NCBI GenBank assembly: GCA_933228895.1
Contig: OW121851.1
Coordinates: forward strand, 115,961,271 to 116,025,270
Length of the DNA stretch: 64,000 nt
Direction: 5' to 3'
Source: Platycnemis pennipes
Taxonomy: Eukaryota > Arthropoda > Insecta > Odonata > Platycnemididae
Of the stretch, positions 1 through 9,157 are shown piece by piece (position 1 is the stretch's first letter; every line of letters starts with the position of its first letter). The notes beneath the pieces are model-generated. The model worked only from the letters and a program-made list of their open reading frames with translations, was not told where the DNA came from and did no database searches. The position numbers and the translations under genes are program-made.

Positions 1-480
1 TTGTTGATCGCGTAAATTCAAATGGCGGGCCATCTAATGGATTTTTGGACTGGAGAGCGTGGGTAAAATGCCATCCCTATTATTGAAGTCTCGGGAAATT
101 GAAATGACTCGGTATGCGAAAAGTTAATGTAAATATGCCCGCGTGACCATTGAAATGTTTCTATTCCTGCCAGCTGGATTCCATGAGGATGCGTTTTCCA
201 GCGAAAAAAAATGGGGCTTTCGTCAAGGATGCGATCGTGCTCTCGCAGTTGTCGGCATGGATCCGCGTCGCGACCTCAGCTGTTTTGTCGCCGCTCCGGG
301 CGCTCGATCTGCGAGCGCATTAGTTGTGTGCGGCCATCCGAGATATTAAACGTTGGCAGGATTGGCCATATTAAGAGGGTTAGCGGGCGATATTGGGATG
401 TAATGGAGAAAGGCAACTCCAGCCGGAAAAATTAATTGACCCGGACCGGTGGAAGGTTTGCGTTGCGTGGCACTGGAGGG

Positions 481-705
481 ACGATGAGAGAGGGGTGAGG
501 GGCTTCTCTCGGATTGAGTGGCATGACGGGAAGGTGTGGGGGGGGGGGGGGGGGAGGGGTGTCGGGGACCACAGCAGCAGTGGCACGCCCTTCGGAATGG
601 CGCGGCTCGGTGCGGCATGCCCTCGCGTGCGGGTTGGAGGAGGAACGATCCGGCAAGACGAGAGAGGAGAGAGTGGGCAACTTTTTATTTTTTTTTTTTT
701 TTCGC
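481..705. repeat. G-rich stretch with (G)17 run and a poly-T run
   Basis: This GC-rich, G-biased stretch contains an uninterrupted run of 17 G at about 538-554, followed by A and four more G, then a T-rich run at about 681-701. The G run could form a G-quadruplex and is prone to length error. Frames through it give only glycine/arginine-rich low-complexity peptides, so I do not call coding sequence. No other structure is visible in 1-480. Confidence 0.8.
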
Positions 706-731
706 GTCTCCCACTTTTACTGAGTCTCCAT

Positions 732-762
732 CAAGCTAACTCCAGGGTGCGTGGCAGGGGGT
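732..762. repeat. 31-nt dispersed repeat motif, copy 1
   Basis: This stretch aligns without gaps to 4646-4676, matching at about 25 of 31 positions. The core GGGTGYGTGGCAGGGGGT is conserved except for the Y. It ends one base before the left end of the TIR element at 764. It is probably a remnant of an old interspersed repeat; the family is not identified. Confidence 0.5.
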
Positions 763-763
763 G

Positions 764-1300
764 AATGGGGACATTTACTCGGAACCGAAATAGCAATTTT
801 TTGCACGAAATTGTTAGGTGGAAACGAAAAAAGAATTTTAGTGAAAATATTTATCTTCTAACCACAACCATTCACTCATAAATCAAAAATTAAAATAAGC
901 AAAAGGTGACGCCCACCGAAAAAGCTTCTGTGATAACATTGACGTCATTTTCCTCCCGACCTTGACTGCTCTTATGGGAAGGGAAGGGAGTGGAGGGGGA
1001 TTCTCGGAAGGTCTGTTCGCACAGACCCTGTTGCAATCGCTCCCATTGGGAGAGGCAACTGTGAAGTCAGCTTTGCGATAAGGTGAAGTAGCTTCGCGGT
1101 CTCAGTTGCGATTGGACGAAGTCGATATACGTAAGAGGTTGCACCACACCCACTTTTCCGAAAGGGTTAAAAACATCAGTTTTTCGCCGCTTATAACTCG
1201 AGAAATAATTGACGGATCAAAAATGGAAAAATACGGGTCTTTTTATTTTACAAATTCTATCACACTCGGCAATTAAAAAAATATGGTAAACGACCCCATT
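764..1300. mobile_element. Non-autonomous TIR DNA transposon (MITE-like), copy 1
   Basis: This 537-bp unit aligns from end to end with 8634-9157 in the same orientation, with scattered substitutions and a few small indels. It begins AATGGGGACATTTAC and ends GGTAAACGACCCCATT, so the two ends are imperfect inverted repeats of about 15 bp with consensus AATGGGGNCGTTTAC. It has no open frame of useful length, so it would need transposase supplied elsewhere. The flanks (GGGGGTG on the left, ATCACTAAG on the right) show no obvious target-site duplication, so the superfamily is not assigned. It carries one TGACGTCA site (940-947). Similarity between the copies stops at the inverted repeats on both sides, which supports these boundaries. 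Confidence 0.85.
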
Positions 1301-1386
1301 ATCACTAAGATTGAAAAACGAATTGAGGGACTCGAGCGTAACTTCGTGGTAGAACAGGATCATCACTTTCAAGAGTAGGTAAACTT

Positions 1387-1457
1387 TGTAACTTTCAAAA
1401 TCTTGATTTCAAAGTGCTACAGCTAGTTTCGCCTCAGCGGCATCATCAGGTACTTGT
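1387..1457 (-). mobile_element. Terminal-repeat motif A, hammerhead-like (Penelope-like end?)
   Basis: On the minus strand the sequence reads CTGATGA (1448-1442), T, GCC, a five-base loop GCTGA, GGC, then GAAAC (1429-1425). This closely resembles the catalytic core of a hammerhead ribozyme: CUGAUGA, stem II, GAAA. Downstream TAGCT then GTA would give a minimal stem III (A-U and C-G) with GUA as cleavage triplet. The bases before CTGATGA (ACAAGTAC) and after GTA (GCACTTTG) can form most of a stem I. One extra T lies between CTGATGA and stem II, which is not canonical. Related motifs at 5.1, 15.2 and 41.35 kb show that it is a repeat family. Terminal repeats of Penelope-like elements are known to carry hammerhead motifs; assigning this family to them is inference. 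Confidence 0.5.
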
Positions 1458-1799
1458 CAAATTATAAAATCTGGTGGTTCCCGTCGTAATTGTTACTCCT
1501 GGGAAAGGATGGTGTTGGGTGGAGGGGAGGGGGGTGACCGTCTATAGGCTGGCAAAGTGGAGGGTAGGTTTTGAGGTGTGAATTCTAGGTGAGGTCTAGA
1601 TGCGTGAATTTTACACATCGTTGGGCTTATTATTTGGTGAGATCTACCCTCACCGACCAGACCAACCTTCTGGCTGAACACAGGTTTAATTTTACTGATT
1701 AAGATAGGTTTTGACGGTCGTGACAGATAGGCATATACTTCTAAACATTTGTAGTGTTGGATCCTACTACCCTTTACATGATATACTCTCTAGCTCCAC

Positions 1800-2235
1800 A
1801 TGCTTCTTACTTGTCATCAATCCATTCAAACATCATCCAAACATTTCGTCTAACCTCACTTCCTTAGCATTTTTCAGTCCATATTTCCCTTTAAAACACC
1901 GTCTTCCGTCATTGATTATTCCATCCATTCGCTTGGTTTATTCCGAATCTCTTCATTCAACTTCCTCTCCTCACCTACCCTTCATTACTAGTACTTCCCC
2001 ATTTCTCTTCCTTTATTTCCACGTGATCTTCTCCACACCCACATATCTAAAGCCGCCAGTCTGTTTTCTTCCTCCTTACCTGACTTCCACATCTCGGCGC
2101 CATACAGTACTGCACATATCACACTCTTTACCGGTCTTTTTCTAAGTCCCTACTGAACTCCCATGATATCAGTTCTCATTTCTTCCGTCAAAAAATTTCT
2201 TCTATAAAATCATTCGGTACCAACCCATTTTCCTC
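1800..2235 (-). mobile_element. Decayed non-LTR retrotransposon fragment (RT C-terminal region)
   Basis: Minus-strand translation, with an in-frame stop nearby, gives KRPVKSVICAVLYGAEMWK continuing to SGKEEE and then RLAALDMWVWRR before another stop. This is collinear with the better copy at 40.2-41.3 kb, which has VALYGSEKWNIGKADQRR and then IEAFETWCWRR. The segment is the region after the reverse transcriptase catalytic domain. Frames are broken by stops, so it is a dead relic. Boundaries are approximate; no 3' tail is recognised. The plus-strand frame across 1711-2145 is a shadow of this relic. Confidence 0.7.
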
Positions 2236-2239
2236 CTAC

Positions 2240-4380
2240 ATACTGCACAAGTGGTTCAAGTAGCTAAATTTTTCACCATTACCTTGAAATCTACTGCTTT
2301 TGAATTAAATATTTTCTTTTTTTTTTTCTGGAGGCATCACTATTTTTTTATTCTTTGGGTTTATTTATTGCATATCTTCGTACTATTTTTAACGTTTCTA
2401 GTGCAATTCGTAGGCTTTAGTAGTACATTTAGAAAAGTCCGGTGTCGTAATGGGTCGTAATGGTGAGAAATTGCTCATTTTTCCTCTCTCAGGATCATTT
2501 AAACGCATATAGTTGTAAACTTTGTAAAAGATCGGCGTGAATAGATCAATTTGATTGTCATAGGGTGTGGTCTAATAATTCTTTCGAGTTTCGTTGCCCC
2601 TTTTGTAAAATATTCGTTTCATGATTATTTTCAAAATGGCCTTTCAAAATACTTATTTGTAATACCTTTTAATGCTCAGAGTTAGGTTATGAGTTTTAGA
2701 AAAATATTCTCCTTTCTCAAACCCTTGGTGAACTATTTTTAATTTTTGCATCAATACAGCCATGCAACTCTGTATTTACTTTTCTATCCTTAGGAATAAA
2801 TTATTGCACTAATCTGGTCTTCTTCGTTGGTTTTCCTTTCCCTCTCCTTGGGTATTTTGCTTATTATATGTATTCTAATATGAAAAAACGTACTCGTGCC
2901 TTAAGATAATATCATTGTTAAACGTAAATATGAGATACACTGACTGACCTACTTGAATGCAATCACTGTACAAAAATGTACGTAGTTCATAAGTATTTAT
3001 CAACGGATTTGTTATTTCTTCAGATGCGACTTTAATCATTTTAATATTGATATCTTATTCACTCGGAAGTATTGTGGTGAATGACTTTCAAATGACACCA
3101 CATTACAATTGTATGCATAGAAGTGTCACTAAATTTGTTTATAAGCATATGCATCTTCTGAGTACCCTGCAATTCCCTCTGATGGTCTGTGGCTCAAGGT
3201 GAATAATCACCAGGCATACGCTTAGTACATGCTCTAATACTCATTAGTAAGAGTTGTGTATTTCCCAGGTACGCGCAGTTGTGATAATTCTGTCTAGGAA
3301 AGAATATGATGCATATTGTTGGTTTTGTCATTCGTTTGAATGCATAAGTTTTTATTACGAAATTGGCATGCAAACTTGTGGAATATAAGTTATTTAATTC
3401 TAAAAGATTAAAGAAGGCATAACTTTTCGGGCGTATTATATACTACTCTTTAATTATTAATCCTACCTTCTTGGTTACTTTGCTGATCATTATAATCCCC
3501 TATAGCTTGTGGGAAAAAGGTAATTTAAAATGTATCAGTCGGTGGCGTCAGCATGGGGAATAGTATTAGGTATAAGATGTCAATGCTTGAAATTAGAGTT
3601 TCACCTCGGGGGCAATATGGAGAAAATTAAATTTTTTAATTGAAATTATATTAATAAGCTCGAAATTCTTGTTTGAACCTTTCATTGACGTTTTATGCAA
3701 AGTTGAGAAGGAACGGGAAAACGGCGCAGATATTCAAAACTCACGATTGGTATTACTATCACAACATAATTCATTTAGAATGTGTATCATTTTGATTTTT
3801 CAAAATTCAAAGACTTTTTGAGATGCTACAGTCATCATACTGTTTGTCTGCATTTCTTTGAGGAATGAAATTCTTTTATCTAAATACGTAATTACTTTGG
3901 AGCACGTCATTAAGATCTGCATTTCCGCCAGGCATTTTTTTTAACGGAATTGCCACGAGATAAGGATTTTATACAATGGCGGCTGCCTCTTTAATTCTAC
4001 CAAAGCCAGCCTTCCTCATTTAAAGGAACGCGGGAATATAAGCACCCTTGTAATTAGTGGCGTACGCATAAATATTTTCAATACTTGTGAAAAACATTTT
4101 TATATGATACGGCTGGTTAGACCTCTTTTTTCGAAATTTGCTCATGCGTGCACGAATTTTGCTCCAGAACGTATTGCGACACTTCACTATTTAGGTGGGT
4201 ATAAAATAATTCCAGGTGGCACTTGGGCCTACCGATATGATTTTCCTTCTTGTTCGAAAAAAATTAGGCGCTCGGAAGAGAGAATCAGGGAGGACAAAGG
4301 AACAATGAAGCGAACGAAAAAATCTCGAGGATGAAAAGGGGTGAAGGAAAAAGTTCTCGCCTATTCTCCCCCACCCACAA
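2240..4380. other. AT-rich DNA with no recognisable feature
   Basis: I see ordinary AT-rich sequence with short homopolymer runs and no convincing gene, RNA gene, terminal repeat or tandem array. Open frames are short and do not resemble known proteins. Confidence 0.5.
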
Positions 4381-4645
4381 CGACGTCGCCCCTCTCTCTA
4401 ATTCGCCGCAAGGCGTTATGCCGTGTGCGTGTGCTCGCCAACGCGCGTGTTTGTGCGTGTGAGTCACTAGGCTCGTTCGGCGACGCGTTAAATTCTCTCC
4501 CGGCTTGGACCGAAAGAGAGATGGGGGGATGGGGGCGACTCCCATGTAGCCCCCTCCCTCACCTGGAGGGTTTGAAGGGTTTTTGGTTGATGCCGCGAGG
4601 AGTTTCGGTACCGAAGTCGGCGATCTACATCCACGTAATACCCTG

Positions 4646-4676
4646 CAAGCCGCCTGAAGGGTGTGTGGCAGGGGGT
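4646..4676. repeat. 31-nt dispersed repeat motif, copy 2
   Basis: It matches 732-762 without gaps. The preceding ATACCCTGC and following GTAGCT may belong to a longer family member, but only this core is shared between the two sites. It lies in a moderately GC-rich stretch (4340-4690) with no supported gene. Confidence 0.5.
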
Positions 4677-5077
4677 AGCTTATCTCAAATGGCCACGCGC
4701 TACGTTTCTCCCCAATATACTTTGCAGCCGTCGGTTTTCGGCAGTTCTACACATGAAGCTGTATGTATCCGTTTATGTTTTAATTCATGCAAAAATACGA
4801 CACCTATGCCCATTGCGAGAGTCAAGTCTGTGTTCTTGAGGCTGCTGGGCTGACGCTCATAGAGTTGTCACTCTGAGCCGTCCGCTCCTTAATGATTAGG
4901 ATCTATCTGTTGTAATTAGTTACGCATTAATTTACGTTCACCAGTGTATTACATATTGAATATTCAACTTGCTTTCGAGGATGCTTCGGGTAGAGGGTAT
5001 CGAAATTAGCTTAAACGATGATAAACCAGATTCAGGTGAGATGTGGTGGAAACGTTCCATATTATAGGAAAGATAAT

Positions 5078-5162
5078 GCAATTTTCCACAAGTAAACAAT
5101 TTTTATTCCGACTAGTTTCGGTGTACTACACCATTGTCAAGACTTGAGATGAGTCTCAAGTC
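5078..5162 (-). mobile_element. Terminal-repeat motif B with 5-bp stem and adjacent 9-bp hairpin
   Basis: The minus strand reads TTGACAA, T, GGTGT-AGT-ACACC, GAAAC (GAAAC at 5119-5115), then TAGTCGGAATAAAAATTG. The stem is a perfect 5-bp pair with a 3-nt loop, in the same position as the stem of motif A. The CTGATGA box is degenerate (TTGACAA). At 5141-5162 a perfect 9-bp inverted repeat GACTTGAGA / TCTCAAGTC surrounds the loop TGAG. It shares the GAAACTAG segment with motif A. Confidence 0.5.
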
Positions 5163-5479
5163 TCAAGATGTTAAAACCCAGGCAGAAGACAGAATAATTA
5201 AATGATATTGAGTAATCGAAATTGTATTAAGAAGTTTAAGATGATGATTCTAATTCATCGCAGACGTCCGGGTCTTGTTTCACTTCAATTGTGTGATTTT
5301 TAAGAGTTATGTAACGATTTTCTATTAGGTATTTAGGAGTTATCTGGATAGTCAGTGTCCTTGCTTGGCGGAATGGGGTCTGGCCTTATTACGGGAAAAG
5401 TGGGTGTAGACCTACCACTCCCGGTGAGAAATACTTTGGATCTAATAGGACCTAACTGGGTGACCTAGGGTACCCTAGA

Positions 5480-6060
5480 GAGGAGTGCAGTGACCAGTGG
5501 CGTTCAGAGGTGGGGGAGTGGCACAAAAGAGTCGGTCCTGGGGATGAGGCGATCCGGGGGTCCGAGTCCAAATTGATTCCCTGCTCCATTGATTGGTCAG
5601 CTGATTTGATCCTCACCCTTCGCACTTTGTTAGGCATTCTCTCCTCTTTTTTTCCAGCACCTATGCCTCCAACCCTCTCCGGACCTTTCTTCCACCACCC
5701 CCTCCTCCAACTTCCGTTTTTACCCTCGTCTCTCCCGCCGCCGGTGTAGTCGCGATGTTTAAATATGGGATCGGCTGAGTTTTTTGGTGCCCTTTGAATC
5801 AAGTCCAAGGGTTTTCATTCGATTACTTGCTAAACCGTGCGCTCGTGAGTGAGAAAAAGTAAAATGAGAATCCGGAGTGGTTGTCGGGGGCTGATGGGGA
5901 GGGGAAAGTAGAGAAGAAGGTTTGGGAATGGGGTTGTCGATGTTGTCGCCCGGAGGAGGGGGTCGCGGGTGGGGTGTCGGAGGGTGATCCGGGAGGCCGA
6001 GGTGTGGGGGCGGTAGGGCCTGCGGAGGAGGGCGAGCAATACTAATCACTTTGAAATTGA
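5480..6060. other. GC-rich block with pyrimidine then purine strand bias
   Basis: The plus strand is C/T-rich at about 5640-5745 and then G/A-rich at about 5870-6030. Translations on either strand are proline- or arginine-rich low complexity with no domain, so I reject the long frames here as genes. Confidence 0.5.
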
Positions 6061-8290
6061 AGTAATTGCTCCGTGAGAGAGTGAGAAGAGGTTAGTGACG
6101 TGTAAAGTATAGAATGCGGTGCCGCGGAAAATCTGCTCACGGGTCTTTTTTGCTCACCACCTTTCCTCCACCTCTCCCCTCAAAGCCTTCCCCCTCTAAG
6201 CGAAAAAAGGAATAAGTATATACGGCGCAAAGTGAGGGTTGAGGGTGGGATAGGGTGGTGTTTGTTTGCGTTGTGTGTGCGCTTTAAACTAAAAAGGAAG
6301 GTTGTCGGGGGTGTGGGAGCAAAAAACATATATTCCGTCCAGACGCCTCTCTCCTGTCGATGAGGAGAAAAGGTTTATTTTTTTCCCCCTCTCTCCTCCT
6401 CTCTCTGGAAGGGAAGGTGTTCGGCTGTCGTCGACGGCGTCTCCGGCGGCGTAAATATTATAGCGAAATGCTCACGAATGGAAGGGAATCGAATTTAATG
6501 AATTCAAGTGTGTGTGTGCTGGCGCGATGCCGAAGATGAGAGGAGGGTTGCGGGAGAAGTTGGCGTGTTCGGATAATCGCGTTCGTCCAAGGGTGAATAT
6601 GAAAAAATATTAATTCGATATCAAAGTGCGCCCCGAGTGTAAATCCCCCCTTGAGTTCTAAGTGCTTTTTTTCAAGCCGACACGAGAACTATTTAACCAT
6701 CATCCTCTCCAACGGCAAAACAAATGACATTGCCTCTTCCCCCGGATTATAAATCGCGAGCGCTCTTATTTAACTAAATATATTTTATAGGACTTTCGAA
6801 GTAATGGCAGGTGAACCGTTTCGTCTCGAAGGCTCTGAGGCGCTCTTTGTCTCGCCCTTCCATTAGCCGGGACCGGAATATTTTTTATTACAAAGTGTGA
6901 GTCGTGGCGTTAATTTATGAATCGATTTTTCTTTTCGAAATGTATTTCTTTCTTGAATTGCATCATGACATAACAGGTGAACGAGTTTGAATAAGCAGGA
7001 GATCTTTAATTAATCTTACCAGAAATTCAATGCTCACAAAAAAAAGGAAGTGAAGTTCATCGATATTCGTCGTGGATTCTTCATCTCTTTCCGGCAAATT
7101 ATGAGGATCTTCTCCGAAAGATTAGGATCTTGTTCGGATTTTGGCGTTGTATATACGTAAATAATGGCAAATATTTTCAGAGGAATGTGCATTATTTTTG
7201 AGTTATCGCATTTAATAATTGTGAGTTGATGAAAAAATGATTCTATGCGTGAGTGCGTGGAAAGCGGAAAAAGATTTAGTAGAAGAAACATTTAGTTTCC
7301 GAATTAATATTTTTTTCAAATTCAAATAACTTTTAACGGACGAAGATGCTGCATGCGTGGAGACTCGGTAGATGTGAACTAAATTCTTGGCGGCAAGTAG
7401 TTATACTCTTTAGGTAATTAATGAATCATTTTAGCTGATAATGTTAAATTCGTTCGTGAAGATCCTTTAGACGTTGCGCCATGTAAAAATGAATATTTTT
7501 TTAAATTTAAACGGGACGGTGGTCTGGTTTCCTGTAATAAGAATTGAAAATGAAATTCGCATTAATTTTATCCTTATTAGGAGACATGATTACTCCTTTT
7601 TGGCGTGAAATCAACTTCGTTGTTTAATTTAATTGTGGTCATTAAGGCCTTTTCAGACTTGACGCCTTATAAATACGCCAAAGTATTGAGCGATTATTAT
7701 GTTTATTTGTTTTCGATTTGCATCACCAAACTTCAGATTATTAAATGAAGGAATGAAACGTCTTCATGCAAACCGTATTGAAGAGCGGTTGTTTTAGGGA
7801 TTGTTTCTGCTCCCTTTTCATTCATCTTTTTTCTGGAAACTGTTTCTGGCATGAGGAAGCATTGTTTATGCCTGTGCCCTGACGCGTATGTGGTTGTTGT
7901 TACCCCTTCATTTTTATTCAGTTCACTCCGACGCAACCCAGCGGGAAAACGATAAAAGATTTATTTCTTTCTCCGGGATTTTAATGTAGCTCGCGATATA
8001 ACATGTCGGGTTTGGCGTGGAGTCTGTAGTTTTTATATCCACGGATGGGGAGGAAAAAAAATTACAACTCCGGGACCCTGCTCCAGGATCGGGGGAGGGC
8101 ATTGAGACCAAACAATGCTTCGGCCTGAAATAAGAATGCTCTGAAGTAATAATTAAGGAAGCAAAAGGGCAGGCGGGGATGCGTGTCGAGACTGTTGCTG
8201 TGGTGGAGGATGAAGGGGCGGGGTTTGTGTGCACAGGGGTTGTATTGTGGGCGGGGGTGGCAGCGGTGGTAATGGAAAAAGAGGTGTGAA
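6061..8290. other. AT-rich to mixed DNA with no recognisable gene
   Basis: Nothing recognisable in either strand. There are short pyrimidine runs near 6155-6200 and 6380-6410 and no terminal repeats or RNA-gene motifs that I can support. Confidence 0.4.
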
Positions 8291-8293
8291 AGC

Positions 8294-8321
8294 AGCGCCC
8301 TTCTCTGTTCGGAAGGGCGCT
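8294..8321. repeat. Perfect 10-bp GC-rich inverted repeat
   Basis: AGCGCCCTTC (8294-8303) and GAAGGGCGCT (8312-8321) are perfect reverse complements around an 8-nt loop TCTGTTCG. The stem is strongly GC. Its role is unknown: it could be part of an old TIR element, a structured RNA, or chance. Confidence 0.6.
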
Positions 8322-8389
8322 GACCCTACAACTCAACGAAGCTCCTGCGTAGCATGTGTGTGTTATTTATCACCAAATCAATCTATACG

Positions 8390-8490
8390 GGAAGGGGCTC
8401 CATCCCCCTCTCCCCTGCCTCGGCCACCCCGTCCCCCGACCCACCCTCCCCCAAACCTCCTATTCTCCTGCTACACACCCTCCCACGCTT
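8390..8490. repeat. C/T-rich low-complexity tract
   Basis: The plus strand here is strongly pyrimidine-rich with many CCC runs. It is low complexity and not coding. Confidence 0.6.
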
Positions 8491-8633
8491 TTCCAAGTAG
8501 TGCGCAAATATTTGAAGATCTACTTCTTCGTCAGCATTATTGATGACGCTAGTATTGATTTTGCAATTACGATCCCGAACTTGATGTAGAATTGTAAGGA
8601 TTAAGTTGGGTAAGCAAATCTCCGCGGCCTCAC

Positions 8634-9157
8634 AATGGGGGCGTTTACTCGGAACCGAAATCGCAATTTTGTACACTAAATCGTTAGATGGAAACTTAAA
8701 ACAAATTTTAGTGAAAAAATTAATCTTCTCCACTGCCATTCACTCATAAATCAAAAATTAAAATAAGCAAAAGGTGACGCCCACAGAAGAAGCTGGTTTG
8801 GTATCATTGACGTCAATTTCCTCCCGTTCTTGACTGCTTTTAGGGGAAGGGAAGAGAGTGGAGGGGGGTTCTCCGATAGTCTGCTCGCACAGATCCTGTC
8901 GTTACCGCTCTTATTGGCAGAGTCAGCTGTGTCCCCCCCATTGGGATAAGGCGGCGTAGCTTCGCGGGCTCGGTTGTGATTGGACGAAGTCAATGACGTC
9001 AGAGGTTGCACCACGCCCACTTTTCCGAAAGGGTTAAAAACACCAGTTTTTCGCCGCTTATAACTGGAGAAATAGTTGACAGTTCAAAAATACGGGTCTT
9101 TTTATTTTACAAACTCTATCAGATTCGGCAATAAAAAATATGGTAAACGACCCCATT
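8634..9157. mobile_element. Non-autonomous TIR DNA transposon (MITE-like), copy 2
   Basis: This is the second full-length copy (524 bp), in direct orientation with 764-1300. Its left end AATGGGGGCGTTTAC and right end GGTAAACGACCCCATT are better inverted repeats than in copy 1. It carries two TGACGTCA palindromes, at 8808-8815 and 8994-9001; copy 1 keeps only the first, the second having decayed. No target-site duplication is evident between the left flank CCTCAC and right flank CTGTACTAA. No transposase frame is present. Confidence 0.85.

Noticed and set aside
1711..2145. 144-codon plus-strand open frame
   Set aside because: It is the antisense shadow of a decayed non-LTR fragment on the minus strand.
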